Assembly: GCA_943324415.2 (NCBI GenBank)
Contig: CALPLN020000017.1
Location: forward strand, 1 to 20,012
From: Sediminibacterium ginsengisoli
GTDB lineage: Bacteria; Bacteroidota; Bacteroidia; Chitinophagales; Chitinophagaceae
Direction: 5' to 3'
DNA: 20,012 bases
Positions 8,252-17,512 of this stretch are shown one piece after another. Below the pieces are notes generated by a model. That model was given only the letters and a program-made list of their open reading frames with translations, searched no databases and had not been told where the DNA came from. The translations under genes and the position numbers were made by a program. The first letter of the stretch is position 1, and every line of letters begins with the position of its first letter.

Positions 8252-8287
8252 CCAATTGATTGGGTAGTCCTCAATAGGCAACTATTG
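8252..8287 (+). other. two small hairpins in the pyrG leader
   Basis: CCAA-TTGA-TTGG (8252-8263) and CAATAG-GCAA-CTATTG (8272-8287) are perfect short stems; the second is closed by a GNRA-type GCAA loop. They lie in the predicted untranslated leader 40-75 bases before the start codon. No T-tract follows, so simple attenuation is not indicated. Confidence 0.35.
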
Positions 8288-8325
8288 CTGGAATTCCTTT
8301 TTCAATATTATATGAATTTAAAGTT

Positions 8326-9933
8326 ATGGCAAAGTATATTTTTGTTACGGGTGGCGTTACAAGTAGTCTAGGAAAGGGTATTATTGCTGCTTCTCTAGCT
8401 AAGTTATTACAGGCTCGTGGCATTACTGCTACAATCCAGAAATTTGACCCGTACATCAATGTGGATCCAGGAACTTTGAATCCTTATGAGCATGGAGAAT
8501 GTTATGTAACAGAAGATGGCGCTGAAACAGACTTAGATTTAGGACACTATGAGCGTTTTTTAAATATCCCTACATCACAAGCGAACAATGTGACAACTGG
8601 TCGTATTTATCAAACCGTAATTAATAAAGAAAGAGCGGGTGAATTTCTGGGAAAGACCGTGCAGGTAGTGCCGCATATCACAGATGAAATTAAACATCGA
8701 ATGTTGTTACTGGGAAAAGAAGGAAAATTTGATGTGGTGATTACTGAAATTGGGGGAACAGTAGGGGATATTGAAAGTTTACCATTCGTAGAAACCGTTA
8801 GACAAATCCAATGGGAACTTCCTGAGGAAGATGTGATGGTAGTGCATTTGACGTTAGTCCCTTACTTGAAAGCTGCGAAAGAATTAAAAACAAAACCCAC
8901 ACAACATAGTGTACGCATGTTGAGTGAAGCAGGTGTTCATCCAGATGTGATTGTATGTAGAGCAGAAGAACCACTAAATGACGAAATAAAAAGAAAAATT
9001 GCTTTATTCTGTAATGTAAGAGCAGGTAGAGTGATAGAGGCTGCGGATGCTTCAACGATCTATGAAGTGCCTTTGAAAATGCTTGAAGAGAAGTTGGATT
9101 TAATCGTGCTCGAAAAATTAAAAATCACCAACTTTAAAACGCCAGATTTAACAAAATGGAGTTTATTCTTAGATAAATTAAAACATCCTAAAGCGACTGT
9201 CAATATTGGCTTAATCGGAAAGTATATTGAACTACAAGATGCGTATAAATCTATCTTGGAGAGCTTCATACATGCAGGTGCTATGAATGAAGTAAAAGTG
9301 AATGTAGTGAATGTCCATAGTGAAGATATTACCAAAGACAATGTGAAAGAGTTGGTGGGTCAATTAGACGGATTGTTAGTTGCGCCAGGTTTTGGTAACA
9401 GAGGGATTGAAGGAAAAATTGTAGCAGTTCAATATGCTAGAGAAAATAATTTGCCTTTCTTTGGAATCTGTTTAGGCATGCAGATGGCTGTCATTGAATT
9501 TGCACGTAATGTAGTTGGATTAACAGGAGCACATTCTGTAGAGATGGATCCTGCCTCTCCTCATCCAGTGATCAATATGATGGAAGAGCAAAAAAGAATT
9601 ACCATGAAGGGTGGTACAATGCGTTTAGGTGCCTATCCTTGTGCGATTCAAAAAGACACATTAGCATATGAAATTTATAGCAGTGAATTAATCAGTGAGC
9701 GTCATCGCCATCGTTATGAATTCAACAATGAATATCTTAAGGCATTCCAAGATAAAGGAATGGTGACTAGTGGAACCAACCCTACCACCGGTTTAGTAGA
9801 GATTGTAGAATTACCCAATCATCCTTTTTTCATTGGAGTACAATACCATCCTGAATTAAAAAGTACAGTAGAAGCACCAGCTCCATTGTTTGTTCATTTT
9901 ATTGCCGCTGCTAAAAAACATGCAAAAGGATAG
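8326..9933 (+). CDS. pyrG: CTP synthase
   Basis: A full-length 535-residue CTP synthase that aminates UTP to CTP using ATP and glutamine in the cytoplasm. The synthetase domain opens with KYIFVTGGVTSSLGKG (residues 3-18, P-loop) and holds the conserved EHGECYVTEDGAETDLDLGHYERF region near 55-78 and the EIGGTVGDIES segment near 141-151. The class I glutaminase domain has its nucleophile Cys382 in FFGICLGMQ and the His508/Glu510 pair in QYHPEL. All expected catalytic residues are present. The ATG at 8326 begins the family N-terminus exactly. A strong promoter lies about 120 bases upstream, and the long leader suggests regulated expression. The DPP-IV-type gene follows after 41 bases. Confidence 0.97.
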   Translation: MAKYIFVTGGVTSSLGKGIIAASLAKLLQARGITATIQKFDPYINVDPGTLNPYEHGECYVTEDGAETDLDLGHYERFLNIPTSQANNVTTGRIYQTVINKERAGEFLGKTVQVVPHITDEIKHRMLLLGKEGKFDVVITEIGGTVGDIESLPFVETVRQIQWELPEEDVMVVHLTLVPYLKAAKELKTKPTQHSVRMLSEAGVHPDVIVCRAEEPLNDEIKRKIALFCNVRAGRVIEAADASTIYEVPLKMLEEKLDLIVLEKLKITNFKTPDLTKWSLFLDKLKHPKATVNIGLIGKYIELQDAYKSILESFIHAGAMNEVKVNVVNVHSEDITKDNVKELVGQLDGLLVAPGFGNRGIEGKIVAVQYARENNLPFFGICLGMQMAVIEFARNVVGLTGAHSVEMDPASPHPVINMMEEQKRITMKGGTMRLGAYPCAIQKDTLAYEIYSSELISERHRHRYEFNNEYLKAFQDKGMVTSGTNPTTGLVEIVELPNHPFFIGVQYHPELKSTVEAPAPLFVHFIAAAKKHAKG

Positions 9934-9948
9934 TATTTTTGATTTAAC

Positions 9949-9971
9949 TTGTTAGTTCATAAACGCTAACA
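9949..9971. repeat. inverted repeat just before the DPP-IV gene start
   Basis: TTGTTAG (9949-9955) and CTAACAA (9965-9971) are perfect complements around a 9-base spacer and end three bases before the ATG. It could be an operator or an mRNA hairpin hiding the start. No T-tract follows, so it is unlikely to be a terminator for pyrG. A TATTTTTG core matching TAnnTTTG lies just upstream at 9934-9941, but without a -33 partner. Confidence 0.35.
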
Positions 9972-9974
9972 ATT

Positions 9975-12161
9975 ATGTATCAAAAAATCGTTTTCTTTTT
10001 ATTCCTTTTACTTAGCACAAAGGCATTTACACAATCGAATTCAAATTTGACTTGGTCAAAAGATGGCCAGTCCTATTTTTCTTTAATTGGAGGCGATATT
10101 GTGCTTCAAACTCCAGGAAAATCCAATTCAAGTAAGTGGGTAATTGGAAATCAATTGATTCCAGCAGGAGCTGTAAAGCCAATCGAAATACAACAGTTTA
10201 CAATTTCTGACAATTCCGAATTTGTCTTGATTCAGACCAATTCAAAAAGAGTATGGCGTTATGAAACGATGGGAGATTTCTATCTCTTAAATACCAAAAC
10301 AAAACAATTAAAGCAAATAGGAAAAGGGCTGCCTGCAGCTTCTTTACAGTTCGCCAAACTATCGCCTAATCATCAATGGATCGCTTATGTAAGTGGACAC
10401 AATATTTATGCGGAAGATGGGATATCAGGTAAAAGGATTCAATTAACAAAGGATGGTTCAAAAAATCTAATCAATGGTACTTTTGATTGGGCTTATGAAG
10501 AAGAATTTTTTTGTAGAGATGGATTTAGATGGAGTCCAGATAGTAAAAATATTGCTTATTGGCAAGTCAATGCAAATGGCATAAAAAATTATTTAATGAT
10601 GAATAATACAGATGCTGCATATCCTTTTGCAGTCCCTGTAGAATATCCGATTGCTGGTGAAAAACCATCTGTGGTAAAAATTGGCGTAGTCAATTTGAGC
10701 TCTGCTACAACAAAATGGATGGAAACGCCCGACGATGCAGTCTTAGGCACCTATATGCCAAGAATGGAATGGGTTCCCAATAGTCAACAATTAATCATTC
10801 AGCATTTAAATAGAAAACAAAATACAAGTCAGTTGTTATTAGCAGATATCGTTACGGCGAAATCAAAATCTATTTATAAAGAGCAAGAAGCTACTTGGAT
10901 TGACATTGCACCATCATGGGATCAAAGCTATGCAAACGGTGGATGGGATTGGTTGGAAGACGGCAAGCATTTTTTATGGGCAAACGAATCAGATGGATGG
11001 AGACATTTTTACATCCAATCTATTGATGGATCAGCACCTGTTTGTATTACTCCAGGCAATTATGATGTGATGAAAACGGCTAGGGTTGATTTTAAAAATC
11101 ATCGTTTGTTTTACTATGCATCACCAACTAATGCTACACAACAATATTTATATGTAAAGCAATGGGATTCTAACAAGGAAGCACAATTATTGAGTCCTAA
11201 GGAGCAAGTGGGTTCACACGATTATACCATTAGTCCAAATGGTACAATTGCAAAACATGCTTTTTCAAACATCAATATCAAACCAGTACAAGAGTGGGTG
11301 AGTTTGCCAACACATGAAGCCATAGGAGCGGCTAATGTAACGAATGCATTGGCTACACTTAAGAAAAATGAAAATGCACCTGAGTTTTTTACAGTAACAA
11401 CAACAGATGGAGTGGTCATGGATGCTTGGATGATTAAACCACAAAATTTTGATGCCACTAAAAAATATCCAATTGTATTTTATGTGTATACAGAACCATG
11501 GGGACAAACTGCAAAAGATGAGTATGGTACAGGCTACAATCAGCTCTACAATGGATCAATGGCTGCAGATGGATATATCTATGTAAGTATGGATAATAGA
11601 GGGACACCTGTGCCAAAAGGTAAAGCTTGGCGTAAATCGGTGTATCAAAAAATAGGAGAAGTCAATATCAGAGATCAAGCAATGGGTGCGAAAGAAATAT
11701 TTAAACTTCCTTTTGTAGATACTAGCAGAGTAGCAGTTTGGGGTTGGAGTGGAGGTGGATCTGCCACACTTAATTTGATGTTTCAATATCCTGAAATTTA
11801 TAAAACTGGAATTTCTATAGCAGCTGTTGGAAGTCAATTGACGTATGATAATATTTATCAAGAAAGATATATGGGATTGCCTCAGGAGGACAAGTCTGTT
11901 TTTATCAAGGGTTCACCCATTACGTATGCTAAAAATTTAAAGGGAAATCTGTTATATATCCACGGAACTGGTGACGATAATGTGCATTACCAAAACGCAG
12001 AATTATTGATCAATGAATTGATCAAAGAGGGTAAGCAATTTTCATTAATGAGTTACCCTAACAGATCTCATTCCATCTCAGAAGGAGAAGGCACTACAGC
12101 ACATTTAAGGGGTCTTTTTACCCGTTATTTGCGCCAATATTGCCCACCAGGTGCTAAGTAA
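9975..12161 (+). CDS. secreted dipeptidyl peptidase IV-type serine peptidase (family S9B)
   Basis: A 728-residue protein with signal peptide MYQKIVFFLFLLLSTKAFTQ, so it acts in the periplasm or at the cell surface. Residues about 25-440 form the beta-propeller region and 470-728 the alpha/beta hydrolase. The catalytic Ser592 is in GWSGGG, the acid is one of Asp667/Asp668 in HGTGDDNVHYQ, and His699 is in NRSHS. DWAYEEEF at 171-178 carries the double-glutamate motif that anchors the substrate N-terminus in DPP-IV enzymes, which separates it from prolyl oligopeptidases and other S9 members. It would remove Xaa-Pro (or Xaa-Ala) dipeptides, fitting the peptide-scavenging habit of Bacteroidota. It lies 41 bases after pyrG with a weak promoter core in the gap; co-transcription is possible. 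Confidence 0.92.
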   Translation: MYQKIVFFLFLLLSTKAFTQSNSNLTWSKDGQSYFSLIGGDIVLQTPGKSNSSKWVIGNQLIPAGAVKPIEIQQFTISDNSEFVLIQTNSKRVWRYETMGDFYLLNTKTKQLKQIGKGLPAASLQFAKLSPNHQWIAYVSGHNIYAEDGISGKRIQLTKDGSKNLINGTFDWAYEEEFFCRDGFRWSPDSKNIAYWQVNANGIKNYLMMNNTDAAYPFAVPVEYPIAGEKPSVVKIGVVNLSSATTKWMETPDDAVLGTYMPRMEWVPNSQQLIIQHLNRKQNTSQLLLADIVTAKSKSIYKEQEATWIDIAPSWDQSYANGGWDWLEDGKHFLWANESDGWRHFYIQSIDGSAPVCITPGNYDVMKTARVDFKNHRLFYYASPTNATQQYLYVKQWDSNKEAQLLSPKEQVGSHDYTISPNGTIAKHAFSNINIKPVQEWVSLPTHEAIGAANVTNALATLKKNENAPEFFTVTTTDGVVMDAWMIKPQNFDATKKYPIVFYVYTEPWGQTAKDEYGTGYNQLYNGSMAADGYIYVSMDNRGTPVPKGKAWRKSVYQKIGEVNIRDQAMGAKEIFKLPFVDTSRVAVWGWSGGGSATLNLMFQYPEIYKTGISIAAVGSQLTYDNIYQERYMGLPQEDKSVFIKGSPITYAKNLKGNLLYIHGTGDDNVHYQNAELLINELIKEGKQFSLMSYPNRSHSISEGEGTTAHLRGLFTRYLRQYCPPGAK

Positions 12162-12200
12162 TTTAATTGTGTCTCTCGCTAGAAAAAGTAGCATCTACAC

Positions 12201-12231
12201 TTTGCTATACCGCTAACATATGTTAGTTTTG
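12201..12231 (+). promoter_or_regulatory. Bacteroidota-type promoter for icmF, apparently leaderless
   Basis: TTTG at 12201-12204 and TAGTTTTG at 12224-12231 match both consensus boxes perfectly with a 19-base spacer. The icmF ATG begins at 12236, only five bases after the last G of the -7 box, so the transcript should start at or within a few bases of the start codon. There is no room for a cobalamin riboswitch. Confidence 0.7.
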
Positions 12232-12235
12232 CGGT

Positions 12236-15200
12236 ATGCAAAAAATAAGAATTCTTACGTCGACTAGTTTGTTTGATGGCCATGATGCGTCTATTAATAT
12301 CATGCGACGAGTGTTGCAAGAGCAGGGCGCGGAAGTCATCCATATGGGGCACAATCGATCTGCACAAGAAATTGTAGAAGCAGCCATTGAAGAAGATGTG
12401 CAATTGATTGCAATTACATCCTATCAAGGGGGGCATATAGAATTCTTTACTTACCTCAGAAAATTATTAGATGAGGCAGGATACAAACATATCAAAATAG
12501 TCGGTGGAGGCGGAGGTACCATTTTACCTTCCGAGGCAGCAATCATTCATGCCAAGGGAATTTCAAAAATATATTTACCAAAAGATGGGCTTGCGATGGG
12601 AATCGAAGGCATGATTCGCGAAGTGATTTCATTTGCTGACTTTTCATTAAAATCAAACCAAACAACTAAGTATTCAAAATTACCTTTTAATAAAAAAGTT
12701 GATCCAAGAAAATTAGCAAGAGATATAACACTTTTACAAAATGGAAGTTTAAAAATCAAAAAGGATAAAAAAATTCTTGATAAAAATATTCCTGTCATAG
12801 GTTTAACAGGAACAGGAGGTGCAGGAAAGTCAACTGTATGTGATCGTCTGGTGCATTATTTTATTCAAACCAATCCTGAATTAAGTATCGCGGTTGTTTC
12901 TGTTGATCCAACAAAGAAAAAAACTGGCGGTGCATTATTAGGGGACAGGATTAGGATGAACGCTATCCATCATGCCAACGTATTTATGCGTTCTTTGGCA
13001 ACAAGATCGGATCATCAATCTATATCTGGATCTTTAGATCAAGTTATTTATTTATGCAAGGCCGCGGGATATGATGCTATTATTATTGAAACCGCAGGTG
13101 TGGGTCAAAATGATGCGTCTATAGTAGATTATGTAACACTCCCAATGTATATCATGACACCTGAGTTTGGTGCAGCGAGTCAATTGGAAAAAATCAATAT
13201 GATTGACTTTGCGCAAATTATTGGCATCAATAAATTTGATCGATCAGGCGGGTTAGATGCAATCAGGGATGTAAAAAAACAATATGCTCGATCTCGTCAT
13301 TTATTTGACAGTGATCATTCCAGCTTGCCAGTCTATGGGACTATCGCGTCAAAGTTCAATGACCCTGGCATGCAACATATGTTCAATCATATGATTCAGC
13401 TCATCAATCTGCAACATCAATTAAAATGGAATACAATTGCAAAACCATTGGCGTACAACACCAGTCAGGTTGCAACACCGACAATCCCGTTGAATCGATT
13501 TAATTATCTAAACGAAATTGTAGCAACCATTCAGAAAAATAAAGTTTGGATTGCAGAACAAAAACAATTGGCTTCACAATGGTATAGTTATGATCAAGTG
13601 ATGCAAAATCCGAAACTTAAGAAATTGCCAATCCTAAAAGAGGAGGCAGAAAAAGTGGCAGGAGCGATTGATCCAGAAGTAAAGCAATCCATTCAATCTT
13701 GGGAGGCATTGAAAAACACCTATCAACAAGCGTCATTGGTGTATGAAATAAGGGGCAAGAAAATACATCAACCATTGCGTTTTAAAACTGAATCAGGACT
13801 GGATTTGCAAAAAGTATATCTGCCTAACTTTAAAGACTGGGGAGATATTGCAGAATGGCAATTGAAAGAAAACGTGCCAGGGCATTATCCGTATACGGCA
13901 GGTGTGTTTGATTTGAAGCGAACGGGCGAAGATCCAACAAGGATGTTTGCAGGAGAAGGTGGTCCTGAGAAAACCAATCAACGCTTCCATTTTTTGGCGA
14001 AGGGACAACCTGCTACAAGATTATCCACTGCATTTGATAGTGTGACATTATATGGCCAAGATCCATCTAACAGAATGGATGTTTTTGGAAAAATTGGGAA
14101 CGCAGGAGTGAATATTGCGTCTGTAGATGATATTAAAAAATTGTATTCTGGCATCAACTTGAATGATCCAACTAGTTCTGTTAGTATGACCATCAACGGT
14201 CCTGCAGCAATTATACTAGCGATGTTCTTTAATGCAGCAATCGATCAAGCATGTGAGCAATACATTACTGCTCAAAAAATGTGGCCTGCAGTAAATAAAA
14301 AAATCAATCAAATTTTTAAAAATAAAACTAGGCCGGTTTATCATGATTTTGATGCCTTGAAAAAACAATCAATCGAACACAATGGGTTGGGTTTGAAATT
14401 GTTGGGTGTGAGTGGGGATCAAGTGTTGGATCCTAAAGTGTATGATACCATCAAAAAACAAGTCTTACAAACAGTTCGCGGCACACTTCAGGCAGATATC
14501 TTAAAAGAAGATCAGGCACAAAACACTTGTATTTTCTCTATCGATTTTGCGTTAAAATTAATGGGGGATGTACAAGCTTATTTTGTCGATCAAAAAGTCA
14601 AAAATTTCTATAGTATCTCCATTTCAGGATACCATATTGCAGAAGCGGGTGCCAACCCAATTACACAATTGGCATTCACCTTGGCAAATGGGTTTACTTA
14701 TATTGAGTATTTTTTAAATAGAGGTTTAGAGATTGATGATTTTATTCCAAACTTCAGTTTCTTCTTTAGCAATGGGATGGATCCTGAATATGCAGTCATT
14801 GGAAGGGTAGCAAGAAGAATCTGGGCACAAACTATGAAGCTTAAATACAATGCAAATGCAAGATCTAAAAAGCTGAAATACCATATTCAAACAAGTGGCA
14901 GAAGCTTACATGCGCAGGAGATCGATTTTAATGACATTAGAACCACACTTCAAGCGCTGTATGCCATCTATGATCAATGTAACAGTCTTCATACCAATGC
15001 GTATGACGAAGCCATCACGACACCCACAAAAGAGAGTGTGAGAAGAGCGCTTGCCATTCAGTTAATCATTAATAAAGAATTGGGCACTGCTAAAGTGGAA
15101 AACGCACAACAAGGTAGTTTCTTAATGAACGAGTTAACGGATTTAGTAGAAGAAGCGGTATTGCAGGAGTTGGAACGAATCAATGCTAGAGGAGGCGTAT

Positions 15201-15577
15201 TAGGTGCAATGGAAAGAATGTATCAGCGATCTAAGATCCAAGAGGAAAGTATGCTCTATGAAACTAGAAAACATCATGGAGACATTCCTATTATCGGCGT
15301 CAATACATTCATTGACGAAGCAGATCAAAATAGCAATGATCGACGTCCTGTATTCAGATCTTCTGCTTCCGAGAAGAAATTACAAATCACCAATCTGACG
15401 CATTTTAAAAATAGAAACAAGGAGCAAGCTGCTCATTATTTAAGCTTGTTACACAACGCAGCAGTGCAAAATGAAAACATTTTCGACCTATTGATGGAGG
15501 CGGTTAAATATTGCAGTTTAGGGGATATCACGAATTTGCTCTACCATACAGGGGGCAAATACAGTAGGAATTTGTAA
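12236..15577 (+). CDS. icmF: fused isobutyryl-CoA mutase IcmF with G-protein chaperone
   Basis: One 1,113-residue chain combines all parts of a B12-dependent acyl-CoA mutase. Residues about 1-135 are the cobalamin-binding domain (FDGHDASIN; Asp14, His16 as lower ligand). Residues about 185-400 are a MeaB/ArgK-like GTPase with Walker A GLTGTGGAGKST (189-200) and NKFD (332-335), which loads and protects cofactor. Residues about 545-1113 are the TIM-barrel mutase with SGYHIAEAGANP (His800). It interconverts isobutyryl-CoA and butyryl-CoA (possibly isovaleryl- and pivalyl-CoA). At the two positions that set substrate in this family it has Phe558 (GVFDL; Tyr in methylmalonyl-CoA mutase) and Gln762 (AQNTCIF; Arg in methylmalonyl-CoA mutase), which supports the isobutyryl type. 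These alignments were made by eye. No mutase neighbour genes are present. Confidence 0.93.
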   Translation: MQKIRILTSTSLFDGHDASINIMRRVLQEQGAEVIHMGHNRSAQEIVEAAIEEDVQLIAITSYQGGHIEFFTYLRKLLDEAGYKHIKIVGGGGGTILPSEAAIIHAKGISKIYLPKDGLAMGIEGMIREVISFADFSLKSNQTTKYSKLPFNKKVDPRKLARDITLLQNGSLKIKKDKKILDKNIPVIGLTGTGGAGKSTVCDRLVHYFIQTNPELSIAVVSVDPTKKKTGGALLGDRIRMNAIHHANVFMRSLATRSDHQSISGSLDQVIYLCKAAGYDAIIIETAGVGQNDASIVDYVTLPMYIMTPEFGAASQLEKINMIDFAQIIGINKFDRSGGLDAIRDVKKQYARSRHLFDSDHSSLPVYGTIASKFNDPGMQHMFNHMIQLINLQHQLKWNTIAKPLAYNTSQVATPTIPLNRFNYLNEIVATIQKNKVWIAEQKQLASQWYSYDQVMQNPKLKKLPILKEEAEKVAGAIDPEVKQSIQSWEALKNTYQQASLVYEIRGKKIHQPLRFKTESGLDLQKVYLPNFKDWGDIAEWQLKENVPGHYPYTAGVFDLKRTGEDPTRMFAGEGGPEKTNQRFHFLAKGQPATRLSTAFDSVTLYGQDPSNRMDVFGKIGNAGVNIASVDDIKKLYSGINLNDPTSSVSMTINGPAAIILAMFFNAAIDQACEQYITAQKMWPAVNKKINQIFKNKTRPVYHDFDALKKQSIEHNGLGLKLLGVSGDQVLDPKVYDTIKKQVLQTVRGTLQADILKEDQAQNTCIFSIDFALKLMGDVQAYFVDQKVKNFYSISISGYHIAEAGANPITQLAFTLANGFTYIEYFLNRGLEIDDFIPNFSFFFSNGMDPEYAVIGRVARRIWAQTMKLKYNANARSKKLKYHIQTSGRSLHAQEIDFNDIRTTLQALYAIYDQCNSLHTNAYDEAITTPTKESVRRALAIQLIINKELGTAKVENAQQGSFLMNELTDLVEEAVLQELERINARGGVLGAMERMYQRSKIQEESMLYETRKHHGDIPIIGVNTFIDEADQNSNDRRPVFRSSASEKKLQITNLTHFKNRNKEQAAHYLSLLHNAAVQNENIFDLLMEAVKYCSLGDITNLLYHTGGKYSRNL

Positions 15578-15648
15578 TAAAGCCTTAAAATAGCGCCAAA
15601 ATGATTCCAAATTCGGCGCCATTGAGTGCTAAATACATCTTAAAAACA

Positions 15649-15656
15649 TACCTTTG
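15649..15656 (+). promoter_or_regulatory. candidate -7 promoter element for yidC
   Basis: TACCTTTG is a perfect TAnnTTTG and continues CGG. Initiation would be near 15661, about 25 bases before the yidC ATG. The nearest TTG upstream (15622-15624) is 24 bases away, longer than the usual spacer, so the -33 box is weak or absent. Confidence 0.5.
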
Positions 15657-15684
15657 CGGCATCTATTTAGATTAATTTAAAAGC

Positions 15685-17505
15685 ATGAAAACGGACAAAA
15701 ATACGGTCATTGGGTTTGTATTATTAGCAGGTTTATTCTTTGTATACTTCTGGTATACAAGTAAGCAGCAAAATGAAATTGCAGCGTATAAGAAAAGATT
15801 TGACGATTCGGTTGCAATGGTGAAAGCAACTGCTGAAAAAGCAGCGGCTTTGAAAACAGTCCAATTGGCGGATTCGACTAAAAATGATTCAACTGCGATC
15901 CAAGCAGTTGCGGATACTTTAAAAGAGCAGATTGCAATTTTAGAGAACGATTTAATTAAAGTAGAGTTGACCAACAAAGGTGGTCAAGTTGCGCGCGTTA
16001 CTTTAAAAAAATATACCAATTCTAAAAAAGAACTAGTACAATTGGGAGATAGTAGTTCATTGTCTTATGCGGTGAATGCAGGTAACAATCAAACAGTACA
16101 AATTAATCAGGTACTGTTTCCAGTAGCAAATGCCTCAACCGATCAGAACGGAGCACAAAAAATTGAATACGTTTGGATTGCTCCAAATGGTAAAACTATC
16201 AAGCACCAATTTACTTTAGCAAAAGGAAAATACAATGTTGATTGGAATATCGTAATGGATGGCGCAGATCAATTATTAACAAACAATCAATTGAATGTAT
16301 TGTGGGATGTCCATTCTTATGGACAAGAAAAGACAACAACCTATGAGCGTCAAATGTCAAATATTTGTTTTTCAGAAGGGAATGAGTTCGATTATATATC
16401 AAGCAATACCAATAAAGTATTTGAAAAGCCAGTACAGTGGGTTGGTCTTGTTCAACAATTCTTCTCTACTACTGTGATCTATAAGGATGGGTTTAATTCA
16501 GGAAAAATTGACTGGCAACGTAAAACAGATAGCAGCAATGGCTTAGCTACTTTACAAGCGCAGTTTCAAACTAAATTAACAGGTTCCAATGCGTCCATGC
16601 TATTATCACTTTATTTTGGTCCGAATGATTTTCAAATCTTAAAATCACAAGCACCCGAAATGGAGCAAATCGTGAACTTAGGAAGAGATTTATATTCTTT
16701 CGTTCGCCCTATCAATAAATTCATCATCATGCCAGTATTCGATTTCTTTGCTGGCTTCGTAAAAAATTATGGTTGGGTCGTATTTTTATTGACCATCTTT
16801 ATTCGTTTGGTGACTTCACCTTTGACTTACACAAGTTTCTTGAGTACTGCAAAGATGAAAGTATTAAAACCTGAATTAGATGAAATCAAGAAAAAGACAG
16901 GTGATGATCAACAAGCTTTTGCAATGGAGCAAATGAAATTATTCAGAGAAGCCGGGGTTAATCCATTGGGCGGATGTATACCTGCCTTATTACAAATCCC
17001 GATTTTCTTTGCGCTATATAGTTTCTTCAATTCTAATATTGCATTAAGAGGACAGTCGTTCTTATGGAGTCAAGATTTGTCTAGCTATGATTCAATTTAT
17101 ACCCTTCCTTTCACGATTCCATTGGGTTTTGGAAGTCATATCAGCTTATTTACTTTAACCGCAGTATTGACTACATTTATCTCGTCTATCTACAATATGT
17201 CGATGACGCCTACGCAAGATAATCCTGCCCTTAAGTACATGCCTTATATTTTCCCTTTCATGTTATTGTTTATCTTCAATAGTTTGCCATCAGCATTAAC
17301 ATGGTACTATACAGTGTCTAATATTGTGACTTTATTATTACAATTGATTATTCAAAAAGTCATTATCGATCATGATAAAATTTTAGCTACCATAGATATC
17401 AAGAGAAAAACGCCAAAGAAGAAAAGTAATTGGCAAGAGAAATATGAGCAAATGATGGAGGCGCAAAAAAAAGTACAAGCCCTGAAAGACAAAACTAAAA
17501 AATAA
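15685..17505 (+). CDS. yidC: membrane protein insertase YidC
   Basis: A 606-residue inner-membrane insertase that helps insert and fold membrane proteins with or without SecYEG. An N-terminal transmembrane helix (about 8-24) is followed by a periplasmic beta-sandwich domain (about 85-335), then the conserved Oxa1/YidC core with helices near 360-380, 428-452, 486-503, 518-533 and 538-558. Signatures are FIRLVTSPLTY with Arg374 in the hydrophilic groove, STAKMKVLKPELDEIKKK in the coiled-coil cytoplasmic loop, and AGVNPLGGCIPALLQIPIFF. The C-terminal tail after 570 is highly basic (KRKTPKKK and more), consistent with ribosome contact. It stands alone with its own promoter core and a clear terminator; the usual rnpA, rpmH or mnmE neighbours are absent, which is common in Bacteroidota. 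Confidence 0.96.
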   Translation: MKTDKNTVIGFVLLAGLFFVYFWYTSKQQNEIAAYKKRFDDSVAMVKATAEKAAALKTVQLADSTKNDSTAIQAVADTLKEQIAILENDLIKVELTNKGGQVARVTLKKYTNSKKELVQLGDSSSLSYAVNAGNNQTVQINQVLFPVANASTDQNGAQKIEYVWIAPNGKTIKHQFTLAKGKYNVDWNIVMDGADQLLTNNQLNVLWDVHSYGQEKTTTYERQMSNICFSEGNEFDYISSNTNKVFEKPVQWVGLVQQFFSTTVIYKDGFNSGKIDWQRKTDSSNGLATLQAQFQTKLTGSNASMLLSLYFGPNDFQILKSQAPEMEQIVNLGRDLYSFVRPINKFIIMPVFDFFAGFVKNYGWVVFLLTIFIRLVTSPLTYTSFLSTAKMKVLKPELDEIKKKTGDDQQAFAMEQMKLFREAGVNPLGGCIPALLQIPIFFALYSFFNSNIALRGQSFLWSQDLSSYDSIYTLPFTIPLGFGSHISLFTLTAVLTTFISSIYNMSMTPTQDNPALKYMPYIFPFMLLFIFNSLPSALTWYYTVSNIVTLLLQLIIQKVIIDHDKILATIDIKRKTPKKKSNWQEKYEQMMEAQKKVQALKDKTKK

Positions 17506-17512
17506 TAGTAAC

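Noticed and set aside
8206..8259. A 17-codon lysine-rich open frame (MTSKKFSKKKAVTLKTN) in the pyrG leader, a possible leader peptide.
   Set aside because: Its ATG begins two bases after the -7 box, so it probably lies at or upstream of the transcription start. No coding support beyond being open; chance is the simpler explanation.
12162..12235. Possible cobalamin riboswitch upstream of the B12-dependent mutase.
   Set aside because: The gap is only 74 bases, lacks a B12-box-like sequence, and the promoter sits directly against the start codon.
15591..15620. GCGCC ... GGCGC inverted repeat after icmF, as a terminator.
   Set aside because: Only 5 bp of stem with a 17-base loop and no T-tract; too weak to call.
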